Part shown: positions 27,431 to 39,146 of the stretch, in pieces
Layout: every line of letters starts with the position of its first letter
Position numbering within the stretch: position 1 is the stretch's first letter
From: [Chlorobium] sp. 445
GTDB lineage: Bacteria > Bacteroidota > Chlorobiia > Chlorobiales > Thermochlorobacteraceae
Assembly: GCA_002763895.1 (NCBI GenBank)
Contig: NSLH01000006.1
Location: 42,440 to 106,439, forward strand
Reading direction: 5' to 3'
Length of the DNA stretch: 64,000 nucleotides
Made by a program: the position numbers and the translations under genes
Notes under the pieces: model-generated
Seen by the model: the letters and a program-made list of their open reading frames with translations, nothing else
What the model was told of the DNA's origin: nothing
The model's database searches: none

Positions 27431-28865
27431 CGCTTTTTCAGGCTTAAACAATTTTAATGCTTTTTCACGCTGCTTTGCATGATCCACAATTGGGAGTGGA
27501 TAATCTACGCCAAGCCTAATACCTAATTCAGATTGCAGTAGCGGTGATGATTGCAAGAGTTCAGCAGGATTATGAATATATTTTTCAGGAACTTTTGAAA
27601 GTTCTGGTAAAAATTTTTTAATAAAGCTACCTTTTGGGTCGAATTTTTGAGCTTGAGAAATTGGGTTAAAAATTCGGAAATATGGTTGTGAGTCTGTTCC
27701 TGTTGAGGCAGACCATTGCCAGCCGCCGTTGTTTGCCGCCATATCGCCATCGACCAGTTTTTGCATAAAATACTTCTCTCCCCAGCGCCAATCAATCAGC
27801 AAATCTTTTACTAAGAAGCTCGCAACAATCATTCTTAGGCGATTATGCATCCAGCCCGTTTGATTAAGTTGCCGCATCGCTGCGTCCACGATAGGAAAAC
27901 CAGTTCTACCATTTTTCCATGCCTCAAAGTAATCTTCTCTATTTTCCCACTTTATATTCCGCATCTCGGTCTTAAAACTTTCTTTTTCAACAAAGGGGAA
28001 ATGATCGAGAATCTGAAAATAAAAATCTCGCCAAATAATTTCGGAAATAAAGGTCTCAATGCTAAGTTTTTCTTCGCTTTTCGCATCTTCAAGTACTATC
28101 TTTGCCTGATCGAGAATTTCTCTTACTGATACTGTGCCAAAACGCAAATGTGCCGAAAGCAAACTTGTACCATCTTCACTCGGATAATCACGTTTTTTCT
28201 TTATAGCATTTTATTTTCTTCTCAATAAAATGTTTTAATTGTGTTCGCCCACTTTTTTCTCCTGCGCTGACGAGCAAATTTCCTTCAAATGAAAAACCAA
28301 GCTCGGATAATTTTGGCACCGTAATTGTCTCAATATCTGGTGTTATCACTTTCTTGCTGATACTTTCTGGTCTTGCTATCTTTTCTATTTGTGACAGCCA
28401 AGTTTTCTTGTAGGGTGTAAAAACCGTGTATGGCTTACCTTGCTGCGTTAGAATTTCTTTTGATGAAAAACACACTTGATCCTTAAAGGCTTTGACTTCC
28501 AAACCCATTCTTGAAAATTCTTCAACGACTTTTCTATCGCGTTCTTTTGCTGCAGGTTCATAGTCTTCATTAAAATAAATTGCACGTGCTTCTGATTCCT
28601 TTACAACTTGGTGCAATGTTTCAATAAATTTACCTTTTCTTAAAATGAGTTTTCCACCAATTTTTTGATATGAATCGTCAAGCTCAGCAAGTGATTCGAG
28701 CATAAATTTTACACAGGCAGGCGAGAAATCATCTCGCTCTTTAAGAATATCGTCAGCAAGAATAAATAGGGGAAGAATTTCTTGGGTAGATTTGAGTGCA
28801 GCATTCAGCGCGGTATTATCAAAAATTCTTAAATCGCGCCGATGCCATACAATAACTCGCTTCAC
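27416..28865 (-). CDS. phr: deoxyribodipyrimidine photolyase, with one frameshift
   Basis: About 483 residues when repaired. The N-terminal photolyase domain (VIVWHRRDLRIFDN, with the antenna-binding region) and the FAD-binding domain (WRDFYFQIL, NGRTGFPIVDAAMRQL, GWMHNRLRMIVASFLVKDL, GGWQWSASTGTD) are those of class I CPD photolyases, which use light to split pyrimidine dimers. The frame changes at an A6 run (28193-28198 on the plus strand); one fewer base gives CYKEKRDYPSEDGTSLLSAHLRFG. A gene for light-driven repair fits an organism exposed to sunlight. It lies in the AT-rich block. Confidence 0.9.
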
Positions 28866-28902
28866 AGGGCTAAATTCTTATTTTGAATCCTCTATAAGTT
28901 TT

Positions 28903-29676
28903 TTAGTAAATATAGTGAATATGGCGTTCATTAAAGCGTTTGAGTAATGTCTCTTCTGTGAGCGAGGCTTTTTCTTCTCCACGAATGTCGTAAGCTACAT
29001 CACCAAGGTTCATCATAATCACACGGTTGCCAAAGCGTACCGCATGGTTCATGGAGTGTGTTACCATTAACGCTGTAAGATTGTAGCGCTCGATAAGTTG
29101 CTGGGTAATAAATAGCACTTGTTCGCCAGAAATTGGATCGAGTGCTGCAGTATGTTCATCGAGTAGTAAAATTTTTGGTCGGCGCATTGCAGCCATCAAG
29201 AGCGTAACCGCTTGACGTTGTCCACCTGACAAGAGTCCAATAGGCGTATCCATGCGATTTTCCAGTCCCATTTGCAGCTCCGCCAATTTCTCGCGCAGAA
29301 ATTCTCGCCTCTGTTTTGAAAGCCCGATGTTTAGCCCCTTACGCTCGCCACGCAGTGACGCCATTTGCATATTTTCAGCAATCGTCATGTTTGGTGCTGT
29401 CCCCATGTAAGGATTTTGAAATACTCTGCCAATGTATTTTGCACGCTTGTAGTCTGGATCTTTGGTTACATCAGTGTTGTCAATCATAATTCGACCCGAA
29501 TCGCATATAAAACTGCCGGCAATAGCGTTGAGCAAAGTGGATTTTCCGCTGCCATTTACGCCGATGACAACCGCAAAATCACCTTCATTGATAGTCAGAT
29601 TTACTCTATCGAGCGCGTAGACTTCGTTGAGTGTGCCCTTTCCAAATACCTTAGTCAAATTTTCAACCTGTATCAT
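28903..29676 (-). CDS. ABC transporter ATP-binding protein (amino-acid/TrpXYZ-like family)
   Basis: A 257-residue ABC ATPase: Walker A GVNGSGKST (39-47), signature LSGGQRQ (149-155), Walker B ILLLDEHTAALD (169-180) and switch His in VTHSMNHAV. The DEHTAALDP form, together with the opening IQVENLTKVFGKGTLNE, matches ATPases of the putative tryptophan/tyrosine-type importers that usually follow a substrate-binding lipoprotein and a permease gene. Those partners are not next to it here: its upstream neighbours are tRNA genes, so the gene is an orphan in this window or its partners lie elsewhere. Confidence 0.85.
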   Translation of the reverse strand: MIQVENLTKVFGKGTLNEVYALDRVNLTINEGDFAVVIGVNGSGKSTLLNAIAGSFICDSGRIMIDNTDVTKDPDYKRAKYIGRVFQNPYMGTAPNMTIAENMQMASLRGERKGLNIGLSKQRREFLREKLAELQMGLENRMDTPIGLLSGGQRQAVTLLMAAMRRPKILLLDEHTAALDPISGEQVLFITQQLIERYNLTALMVTHSMNHAVRFGNRVIMMNLGDVAYDIRGEEKASLTEETLLKRFNERHIHYIY

Positions 29677-29908
29677 GATACTGTTTATTGTCTTCTTACT
29701 GTTTTTCTGTTACGCTGCTTAATATACTTCATTAGCATGATTTTCATGATCGAGTTTTTTGATGCAAGCCAATATCTTGCAGTCGTGCGTTAATCGCAAA
29801 GTTCATCTTCCGTTTTGCATTATTCGTTACTTCAGAAAACATGACTTGCAAAATAACGCAGATTCGCGTATTTTTATAGCCCTCTGTTCTATGACAGCAT
29901 CGCTGCAA

Positions 29909-29991
29909 GCGAGAGTGGCGGAACTGGCAGACGCGCTGGTCTTAGAAGCCAGTGCCCATAAGGCGTGTGGGTTCAAGTCCCTCCTCTCGCA
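29909..29991 (+). tRNA. tRNA-Leu (anticodon TAG)
   Basis: Acceptor arms GCGAGAG and CTCTCGC pair, the anticodon loop CTTAGAA reads TAG at 29943-29945, and a long variable arm typical of class II tRNAs is present. The T-loop TTCAAGT is recognisable. CCA is not encoded. Confidence 0.93.
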
Positions 29992-30006
29992 CTGCGCTGT
30001 AGCCTT

Positions 30007-30093
30007 GCCGAAGTGGCGGAATTGGCAGACGCACCAGACTCAAAATCTGGCGAAGCTTCAAACTTCGTGCGAGTTCGACTCTCGCCTTCGGCA
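30007..30093 (+). tRNA. tRNA-Leu (anticodon CAA)
   Basis: Acceptor arms GCCGAAG and CTTCGGC pair, the anticodon stem CCAGA/TCTGG closes the loop CTCAAAA (anticodon CAA), and the variable arm CGAAGCTTCAAACTTCG forms a hairpin. The T-loop is GTTCGACT. It follows the TAG tRNA-Leu by 15 bases, so the two form a tandem unit. Confidence 0.94.
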
Positions 30094-30195
30094 CATACAT
30101 CTTTTTTCTGCTTTCTTTGCACTCTCTCCCCGTACCTTTGCTTTTCTGCTTGCTTCCAGTATCTGCGTCAAAGAACTTCTCATCCCTTAAAGCCG

Positions 30196-30225
30196 TTGAA
30201 ATAAACTGCAATTTATGTAGATTTT
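30196..30225 (+). promoter_or_regulatory. predicted promoter of kgd (TTG-N19-TAGATTTT)
   Basis: TTG at 30196-30198 is separated by exactly 19 bases from TAGATTTT (30218-30225), a good match to the Bacteroidota/Chlorobiota -33/-7 arrangement (TTTG-N19/20-TANNTTTG). The kgd start lies 37 bases downstream, giving a short leader. Confidence 0.5.
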
Positions 30226-30262
30226 GTGCATTTGCACTTTACCAAAACCTATAACTTTAACT

Positions 30263-33200
30263 ATGGCAGTCGCTGACTTATCGGACTCACTGAAAGAAAA
30301 ACTCGTTGAGATTTTTGGGGCAAACACTACGTTTGTGCAAGAACTTTACGCTCAATACCTTGAAAATTCTTCCCTTGTTCGTGAAGATTGGCGAGCGTTC
30401 TTTCAGGCTTTTGAATCGGGCACGCTCGACCTGAGTTCCTTAGAAACTCACCTCCTGACCAATGGTTCTCGCTCTGAGGCAAATGGGACCCACCACGAGA
30501 CCACACCGAGTGCGCCGCATCGTTCATTGAGCTCTCCAACGTCCTACACACCTATTTCACCTAGCTATGCGTCGATTGATGAATTGAACTTAGATCTTGA
30601 CGATCGTGCTAAACCGCTTTCAGGTGCGTCGGCACTGATTGCGCACAATATGGAGCTTTCGCTTAGTGTACCGACGGCTACATCGTTTCGCACGGTGCCC
30701 GTCAAGGCACTCGAAGAAAATCGCTTGATTTTGAATCAACATCTGCAACTGATTGGTCAAGGTAAAGCCGCTTTCACACATCTGATTGCATGGGCAATTA
30801 TCAAAGCCTTAAAAAAGTATCCCTCGCTGAATGCGACCTATGCGCTTGTCGCAGGCAAACCGCAGCGCATTGAGCGTGCACATATCAACTTTGGCTTAGC
30901 TGTCGACCTTGTCAAAAAAGATGGGTCGCGCTTGCTCGTGGTGCCTAACATTAAGCGTGCAGAGTCAATGGACTTTGCGCAATTCTTCGAAGCTTACAAT
31001 CGGCTCATTGAGAAGGCACGTAAAAACCAACTCGAGCCTGCCGATTTTCAAGGCACGACTGTCTCACTGACGAATCCGGGTACGATTGGCACGGCAATGA
31101 GTGTGCCGCGTTTGATGCAAGGTCAGAGTTTGATTATCGCTTCTGGTGCCATTGACTATGCTGCTGAATATCAAGGCATGTCTCCACAAACACTCTCGCA
31201 ACTGGGCATTAGTAAAGTAATGACGCTCAGCAGCACGTACGATCACCGCATTATTCAAGGTGCGGAGTCAGGTGAATTTCTGGCTTACATTCACCGCTTG
31301 CTCTTAGGCGAAGAGAATTTTTATGATGAGATTTTTGCGGCAATGACTGTTCCGCATCGTCCATTTCGGCATACGGTTGATAAATCACACTTGGGCTTGA
31401 TGGGCGGCCTTAGCACAGAAGATGCTATACGCAAGCAAGCACGTGTGATGCAGCTGATCAATTCTTACCGAGTGCGTGGTCATCTTATTGCAAACATCAA
31501 CCCACTCGAATATAAGCCGCACTATCACCCTGAACTTGAACCAGACTTCTATGATCTCTCGATTTGGGATTTAGACCGCATCTTTATCACGACCAACTTT
31601 GGCGATAAGCCTCCATGACGCTACGCGAGATTTTGGAAAAGGTCCGCAAAGCGTACTGCGAAAAGATTGGCGTGGAGTATATGAACATTCAGTCGCTCGA
31701 TCAGAAGCGATGGATTCAACGCCATATTGAGAACCGCTCTGAACAACTGCAATTTTCAAAGGAAGATAAAATTGCCATATACAAGAACTTGATTCGCGCT
31801 GAAGGCTTTGAGCGATATTTGCATACCAAGTATCTCGGACACAAGCGTTTCTCAATTGAGGGAGGTGAATCTGCCATTGCAATTACGGACTTTATCATTG
31901 AGGAAGCCGCACGCAATCATGTCAAGGAAATTGTGATTGGTATGGCACATCGTGGTCGACTGAATGTTCTCACCAATGTTGTCGGCAAGCCTTATGAGAC
32001 ACTTTTTGCAGAATTTGAAGGCAAGCCCTTACCTATGACAGCTGATTATCTGACGCAAGGGTCAGGCGATGTAAAGTATCACTTAGGTGCAACAGGCGAT
32101 CGCATCTGCAAAGATGGAAAACAAATCAGAGTGTCTGTGGCCTCCAACCCAAGTCATCTTGAAGCTGTCAATCCTGTCGTGCAAGGCATTGTGCGCGCTA
32201 AGCAAGATCGCATGAAGGATGAGAAGCGCAACGCTGTTATTGCCTTTCTCATCCACGGCGATGCGGCCTTTGCTGGACAAGGCGTCGTTACAGAAACGCT
32301 TAATCTCTCGCAACTTGAAGGCTACACCACTGGCGGCACCATTCATCTGATTATTAACAATCAAATTGGCTTTACGACAACACCAAATGATGCACGCTCC
32401 ACGCTATATGCAACCGACGTTGCTAAGATGGTTCAAGCACCGATTTTCCACGTCAATGGCGATGACCCTGAAGCTTGCCTCATTGTCGCTAAACTTGCTC
32501 TTGACTACCGCATGACGTTCAACAGTGATGTGGTGATTGATATGCTTTGCTACCGTCGGCACGGACATAATGAAGGCGATGACCCGGGCTATACTCAGCC
32601 TGTGATGTATCGGCGTATTCGTGAGCATAAATCTGTGCGAGAACTTTATGAAGCACAACTTATTCGTGAGGGTGTGCTCAGCGCCGCAGAAGCGAAAGCT
32701 ATGATGGAAGAGTTTCGCCGTGAGCTTGATGCTGCTTCAGAAAAAGCGAAAGCCCTTGCACAAGAAGGCGAGAAAACCCTTGAAGCGAAAGCCGATTTAC
32801 CGCTTGCTGTCGACCCAAGAGAAATTGTAGCACGCTATCGTGGCAAATCTCCATCAACGCATTCGACACTTGCACAACTGCAAACGGTTGTGCGTGCTAT
32901 GCTGAATTTGCCAGCTGGGTTTCACTTAAATAAAAAGCTAGAGCAGCAGTTCTTTAAACGTGGTCAACTCTTAGGTGAGGGTGCACATGAGATGCTCATT
33001 GATTGGGCATTTGCTGAATCGCTCGCTTTTGGCACGCTCTTGCTCGAAGGCTATCCTGTACGCCTTAGCGGACAGGATAGCACACGCGGCACCTTTAGCC
33101 AGCGCCATCTTTCGTTCTTTGACACGGAGACGGGTCAAGAATATACGCCGCTCAAACACATTTCGCCGCATCAAGCTCCATTTTATGTCAATGACAGTCT

Positions 33201-34017
33201 GCTCTCCGAATTTGCGGCAATGGGCTTTGAGTTTGGCTACAGTGTTGCCGATCCGCTGACCCTTACCATTTGGGAGGCACAGTTCGGTGATTTTGCAAAT
33301 GGGGCTCAAATCATCATTGACCAATTTATTTCTAGCACCGAATCAAAGTGGGGACAGCCCTCAGGATTGGTGTTACTTTTGCCTCATGGCTACGAAGGTC
33401 AGGGTCCGGAGCATTCCTCAGCACGCCCGGAGCGATTCTTGCAGCTATGCGCAGAAGTTAATATGCAAGTGGTCAACTGCACGACACCCGCACAGTATTT
33501 TCATTTGCTACGCCGCCAAGTTTTTGCAGGCAACATCAAGCCGCTTGTGGTGCTGACACCGAAAAGTCTTTTGCGCCACCCACTTGCAATGTCGAAAGTC
33601 AGGGAGTTGCTCGAAGGAAAATTTAGAAATGTGCTCGATGAAACTGATGAGATCGTCTCGCCAAACCGTGTGATTTTCTGCTCAGGTAAAGTCTATTACG
33701 ATCTTTTGCAAGAGCGCCGAAAAATGGGACGCAACGATATTGCGATTCTGCGCATAGAGCAACTTTACCCTTACCCGGAAAAACGCATTTCGCACTTACT
33801 TGAGAAATACCGCTCTGCCAAAGATATCGTCTGGGCACAAGAAGAACCTAAGAACATGGGTGCTTGGTCTTTCATTATGCCGTTGCTTTCTGAACAACTT
33901 TTGCCTGGACAAACCCTACGCTATGTCGGTCGCCCTGCTTCAGCAAGCCCTGCCACAGGCTACATCAAAAAGCATGAGCAAGAACAAGCCACCTTGGTGC
34001 GCGAAGCCTTGAGTTAA
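30263..34017 (+). CDS. kgd: multifunctional 2-oxoglutarate decarboxylase/dehydrogenase (KGD type), split at an ATGA
   Basis: The first frame (30263-31618) has an N-terminal E1-like helix segment, a Ser/Thr/Pro-rich linker, and the E2 succinyltransferase core ending in the TYDHRIIQGAESG region. The second frame (31615-34017, 800 residues) is the thiamine-diphosphate E1 part, with GDAAFAGQGVVTETL and the INNQIGFTT site and the GHNEGDDP motif. This order is that of mycobacterial KGD, which handles the 2-oxoglutarate step of the TCA cycle. The two frames meet at an ATGA overlap; one added base would fuse them into one 1,251-residue protein. The downstream stop shares TTAA with convergent tolC. 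Confidence 0.9.
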
Positions 34018-35477
34018 GACCCTTGCATTATTGCATACGATAAGCTCATTTGCAATTTTGGATGGCAAAGGGCGCATTTAGCGTTCTTCTGCCATGCGCC
34101 CGGCTCTGCCCAATGCTTTTCCAAATTCGCTGTTGCAACTAAGTAGTCATAGACGGCTTGCAAGTAGTTGACCTTTGCTTGATTGAGTGAGAGTTCCGCA
34201 TCAGTAAGTTCCAACTGCGAGCCGATGCCTTGTTGCCTGCGACTGCGCGTAATGGCATAACTGCGCTCTGCAGACTGTACAGTTGTTGCTTGCACAGCAA
34301 TTCTCTTTTTTGCCTCTGACACATTTAGCCAGAGAGATTGAAATTTCAGACCGAATGATTTCTTGCAAGTTTTCAAGACTTGTTTGGTTTTGTTGCCGTT
34401 CTAATTCTGCGCGTGCAAGTCGTGCATCATTGCGAAATCCGGAAAAATTGGCACAGAAAGCTGCAAGCCTGCAGCAAGGTTTGTTCCCCATTGATATGAG
34501 CCAATGTTGAAGTTTGTTTGCAGTGTCAGCACTTGGGCTTGAACGAAGGCATCAAGCGTGGGTAAAAAATTCGAGAACTCTGCTGCGACTTGCTCTTCAC
34601 TGGCACGCACGCGCAATTGCAACTGTCTCACTTCTGGACGCTTTGCCAAGGCTTCTTGGTAGGCGGTTGAAAAATCTATATCAGGCGCGGCATCATCGAA
34701 TTTGAGTGCGTCAGTCAGTTCCAGCGTTTCATTTGCAGGCAACCCTATTTTGACTTTCAGTGCAATTTTTGCTGTCTCTACGCCATTGAGGGCTTTGATA
34801 AGTTGCGGGCGCAAGTTTTCAAGCGCAACAAAGGCACGCAGCGTGTCAATGTCTGCTGCTAGTCCTTGTCTGTAGAGTTGGCGTACATCTTGCAGGGCAA
34901 GTTCATTTCGTGCGATACTCTGCTCAATCAGCTTTGCCGATTCTTGGGCAATAAGCACGTCGTAATAGGCTTTTTTGACGTCTGTGATTGTTTTTGCTCG
35001 TTCATTGATATAGGCTTCTTCGCTGATTTCATTCACGACTGATGAAGCACGAATGCCTGCCCAGATAGCACCACGATAAATCGGCTGCGTGAATTGTAGT
35101 GTCGCATTGATGCTGTTGATACCTGTCGCGACAATTTGCGTTGGTACAGTTGAGCCACCGCCCCCTGCGCCCGGCAGTCCGCCAAATCCTGCTGGAAAGA
35201 TAAAGAAGTTGGTGTTGCGAAAACTGTGTGCAAATTGTCCAGTAAGATTAAGTGCAGGATAGACATTGCCCCATGCTTCGCGTACCGATTGCTCTGACTT
35301 TTCACGCTCCAATTTTGCCACCTTTAACTCACGGTTAAATTCCAAGGCAAGTGAGAGCGCATCGTTCAAAGAAAGACGGCGCGTTTGAGCTTCTGCAGCA
35401 CTGATAAATGCAAGTAACAGCGTGCAGACGGTTAGAAATAACCTGATTGATACCTGATGAATGCGTATGCCAAACAT
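34014..35477 (-). CDS. TolC-family outer-membrane efflux protein, with two frameshifts
   Basis: About 488 residues when repaired, from ATG 35477 with signal peptide (to AAEAQ). The TolC architecture is two repeats of long helices flanking short barrel strands: RRLSLNDALSLALEFNRELK begins the first, AYQEALAKRPEVRQLQLRV the second. The frame shifts at a T5 run (plus-strand A at 34443-34447; one extra T gives VPIFSGFRND) and again at 34324-34326 (one fewer A gives SLANVSEAKKR). It forms the outer-membrane channel of tripartite pumps; no membrane-fusion or RND gene is adjacent. Stop codons of tolC and kgd overlap. Confidence 0.85.
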
Positions 35478-35806
35478 TATTTTTTTGAGCGTTTTTATAG
35501 TGGTTATTGAGTAGTGGTTATTGAGACTCAGCCACACGCGCACGCCGCATCTGGCAATGCGCTGCAACTTATCATCATCCTTAATAACTGCAAATGACTT
35601 TGAGTTATAAACTGACTTGCGGTCAGCAAAAACGGTGAAGTCTGCCCAAAAGTTTCACACGCTCTAAAAAAATGTGCCAAATACCTGCGGTTCAGGATAG
35701 GGAAAGCAGATAGCAGAGAGGGCTAAACTTCGAATTGAGGGGAAGCATGCGGCTTTAGAGTTTGAGAGCCGCATCGCTGCGACTCTCTTTGCTCTCTCAT
35801 CATGCT
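35478..35806. other. 329-base gap between tolC and aconitase, with an inverted repeat
   Basis: Between the tolC start and the aconitase stop (both minus strand). It contains ATGCGGCT and AGCCGCAT (35747-35774, 8-bp stem, 12-base loop) inside a wider AAGCATG/CATGCTT pair (35743-35807). The fold lies just after the aconitase stop and may end transcription, but there is no T run. Nothing else recognisable is seen. Confidence 0.45.
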
Positions 35807-38085
35807 TTAGGCTTCTTGCTGCTGTTGCAACCGCTGTTTCATCAAGTTCAGTGCGGAGCCTGCCTTAAACCACTCGATTTGTATCTCGTTGTAACTGTGA
35901 TTTGCAAGGATTTCCTCGCTTGTGCCGTCTTTGTGGTGTAGCACAATTGTGAGGGGTTTGTTTGGCGCAAAACTTGTCAGTCCCAGAATGTCAATCGTAT
36001 CGTCTTCTTGGATTTTGTTGTAGTCGTCTTTGTTTGCAAAGGTCAGCGCCAGCATACCTTGCTTTTTGAGATTTGTTTCGTGAATACGTGCGAAGGATTT
36101 TACTAGCACAGCACGTACGCCTAAGTATCGCGGCTCCATTGCGGCATGTTCTCGCGAAGAGCCTTCGCCGTAATTTTCATCGCCGACAACAATTGAGCCA
36201 ATACCCTTGGCTTTGTATTGACGCTGCACTTTCGGCACGGACTCGTACTGCCCTGTCAATTGATTTTTCACGCAGTCTGTTTTGTTGTTAAAGAAGTTCG
36301 TGGCACCAATGAGCAAGTTGTTGGAAATGTTATCGAGATGCCCACGATATTTGAGCCATGGTCCTGCCATAGAGATGTGGTCGGTAGTGCACTTGCCTTT
36401 GACTTTGATGAGCAGTTTCAGACCTTTGAGGTCTGTGCCTTCCCATGCGGGAAATGGCTCCAAGAGTTGTAACCGCTCTGATTTTGGATCGACCACCACC
36501 TTGATGTCTGTGCCATCTGCTGCGGGCGGCACATAGCCTGACTCTTTGACAGCAAAGCCTTGTGGCGGCAGTTCTAATCCTTTTGGCTCATCGAGTTTGA
36601 CTTCTTTGCCTTCTTCATTAGTCAGCGTATCTGTGAGAGGATTGAAAGTTAATCGTCCTGCAATCGCCAGTGCCGTTACGATTTCAGGTGAGGCGACAAA
36701 GGCATGTGTATTCGGATTGCCATCGTTGCGTGCGGAGAAGTTACGGTTAAACGAAGTGATGATAGAGTTTTTCTCTTGCTTTTCAGAGCCATGACGTGCC
36801 CACTGCCCAATGCAGGGTCCACACGCGTTAGCGAGCACGACGCCACCAATTTTCTCAAAATCACCTAACAAGCCATCGCGCTCGATGGTGTAACGAATTT
36901 GCTCCGAGCCAGGCGTGATGGTAAATTCCGATTTTACTTTGAGTTTTTTTTCGACGGCTTGACGCGCCAGTGAGGCTGCTCGCGTGATATCTTCGTAAGA
37001 AGAGTTTGTGCAAGAGCCAATCAATCCCACCTCCAACTTTTCGGGCCAGCCATTTTTCGGACTTCTTCTGCGAATTTTGACAGCGGCGTAGCTCGATCGG
37101 GCGTAAAAGGACCATTGATGTGCGGCTCTAATTCGGAGAGATTGATTTCAATGACTTGGTCAAAGAACTTTTCAGGCTGAGCATACACTTCGGCATCACC
37201 TGTGAGATGTTCGGCAATTTTATCAGCGGCTTCAGCAACATCGGCGCGTCCTGTCGCCACAAGGTAGCGCCGCATAGCTTCATCATAGCCGAAGACCGAT
37301 GTAGTTGCCCCAATTTCTGCGCCCATATTAGCAATGGTTCCTTTGCCAGTGCAGGAGATTGATGTGGCGCCCTCGCCGAAATACTCGAGAATGTATCCTG
37401 TTCCGCCTTTGACGGTCAAGATACCGGCGACTTTCAAAATCACATCTTTAGCTGACGCCCAGCCGCTTAATTTGCCTGTGAGTTTCACACCAATAAATTT
37501 CGGGAAGCGCAATTCCCATGGCATGCCTGCCATCACGTCGACGCAATCGGCGCCGCCCACGCCAATGGCAATCATTCCTAAGCCGCCAGCATTCACCGTA
37601 TGTGAATCTGCCCCAATCATCATGCCGCCCGGGAAGGCATAGTTCTCCAAAATGACTTGGTGGATGATACCTGCGCCCGGTTTCCAAAACCCAATACCGT
37701 ACTTGCTCGAAGCGGAGGCTAAAAAGTCATAGACTTCTTTGTTGGTTTGCAACGCCGCTTGCAAATCGGGCTCTGAACCAGACTGTGCCACAATTAGATG
37801 GTCGCAGTGCACAGTTGTTGGTACTGCCACTTTTGGAATACCTGCTTGAGCAAATTGCAAGAGTGCCATTTGTGCAGTAGCATCTTGCATTGCGACTCGA
37901 TCAGGCATAAACTCGACATATGATTTTCCTCGCTCATATTCTACAGTAGCATTACCTTGTGCAAGGTGGCTGTAAAGGATTTTTTCAATCAGCGTCATGG
38001 GTCGTCTCAGTACGCTGCGCGCCGCCGCAATGCGCTCTGGAATTTCGCGGTATCTTTCGCGGATGATGTCGATATCGAAGGCCAT
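35807..38085 (-). CDS. acn: aconitate hydratase (mitochondrial-type), with one frameshift
   Basis: About 759 residues when repaired. The enzyme interconverts citrate and isocitrate with a 4Fe-4S cluster; ligands are in IGADSHT (substrate), the GSCTNS segment and the ACGPCIGQW pair. C-terminal domain 4 is recognised by [10 protein letters not shown]. The frame shifts at an A5 run (plus T at 37053-37057); one extra A gives [19 protein letters not shown]. The length fits mitochondrial-type aconitase. AAGGAG lies 8 bases before ATG 38085. Together with kgd it supports an oxidative TCA cycle. Confidence 0.93.
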
Positions 38086-38213
38086 AAGGATACTCCTTAG
38101 TTGAGTTGTAAAACAGGCAGGGTAAGATTTTCCTTCTACAGCGAGAATTTACGCGTAAAAATGTAGTTTTGAAACTTCGAGCGACTGTCTTTTTTTCTTA
38201 GTTTTTCTTTGTG

Positions 38214-39053
38214 TTAATCGCAAATAAGGCTCAGCAGCTGCTCAATTTTGTGTTTCAATTCTTTGCGCGGCACAATAAAATCAATAAAGCCGTGTTCTTG
38301 AATAAACTCTGCGGTTTGGAAGCCTTCGGGCAAGTCGCGCTTGATAGTTTCTTTAATCACTCTGGGACCGGCAAAGCCGATAAGTGCACCTGGTTCAGCA
38401 AGGTTGAAATCACCTAGCATTGCAAATGAGGCGGTCACACCGCCCGTGGTTGGATCGGTCATTAAGGAGATGTAAGGAATGCCTTTTTCGTGCAAGCGCG
38501 TGAGTTTGGCGGCTGTTTTTGCCATCTGCATCAGTGAAAGAGCAGCTTCCATCATTCGTGCACCGCCTGACTGCGAAATGATAATCAGCGGCGCATGACG
38601 CTCATAGCTTCTGTCAATTGCGCGCGAAATTTTTTCTCCTACAACAGAGCCCATTGAGCCACCAATAAAGCCGAAGTCCATTGCCGAGACAATGCATTCG
38701 CGACTGCCAATTGTGCCAATTGCTGTACGGCACGCATCCATCATCTTGGTCTTTTTGATGGTGGTTTCAATACGGTCAATGTAGCGCTTGGTGTCGACGA
38801 AGTTGAGTGGATCCGCAGATTTGAGATTTGCATCAAGTTCCTCGAACTTTTCTCTATCGAAGAGAATTTCAAAATACTTTTGCGGCGAAATTCGGAAATG
38901 ATAACCACATTCGGGGCAAGTGTAGATGTTATCTTCAAGCTGCTTACGATGAATCATTGCACCACAGTTGTCACACTTTGTCCATAAGCCTTCAGGTGTA
39001 TCGCGCTTTTGGTTAGTGAGAATCGCTGGTTTTGCTCGTTTATACCATGCCAT
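38214..39053 (-). CDS. accD: acetyl-CoA carboxylase carboxyltransferase subunit beta AccD
   Basis: A 279-residue subunit that with AccA transfers CO2 from biotin to acetyl-CoA to make malonyl-CoA, the first step of fatty-acid synthesis. The zinc ribbon is visible as CDNC (27-30) and CPEC (46-49), followed by the crotonase-like core with [30 protein letters not shown] and [16 protein letters not shown]. Length is normal. It lies alone, 93 bases from serA and 128 from aconitase. Confidence 0.96.
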   Translation of the reverse strand: MAWYKRAKPAILTNQKRDTPEGLWTKCDNCGAMIHRKQLEDNIYTCPECGYHFRISPQKYFEILFDREKFEELDANLKSADPLNFVDTKRYIDRIETTIKKTKMMDACRTAIGTIGSRECIVSAMDFGFIGGSMGSVVGEKISRAIDRSYERHAPLIIISQSGGARMMEAALSLMQMAKTAAKLTRLHEKGIPYISLMTDPTTGGVTASFAMLGDFNLAEPGALIGFAGPRVIKETIKRDLPEGFQTAEFIQEHGFIDFIVPRKELKHKIEQLLSLICD

Positions 39054-39146
39054 AGCTCAGCCCTGATTTGCCCGTTTTAGTTAATACAAGATTTTGGACC
39101 TTGAAAATAACATGACTGACTTTGCTCTCAAAAGTGCCTCAATGTT

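Noticed and set aside
24748..29676. ABC-2 permease and ABC ATPase as one transporter
   Set aside because: They are on opposite strands, 3.3 kb apart, and belong to different families (ABC-2 export versus amino-acid-importer ATPase).
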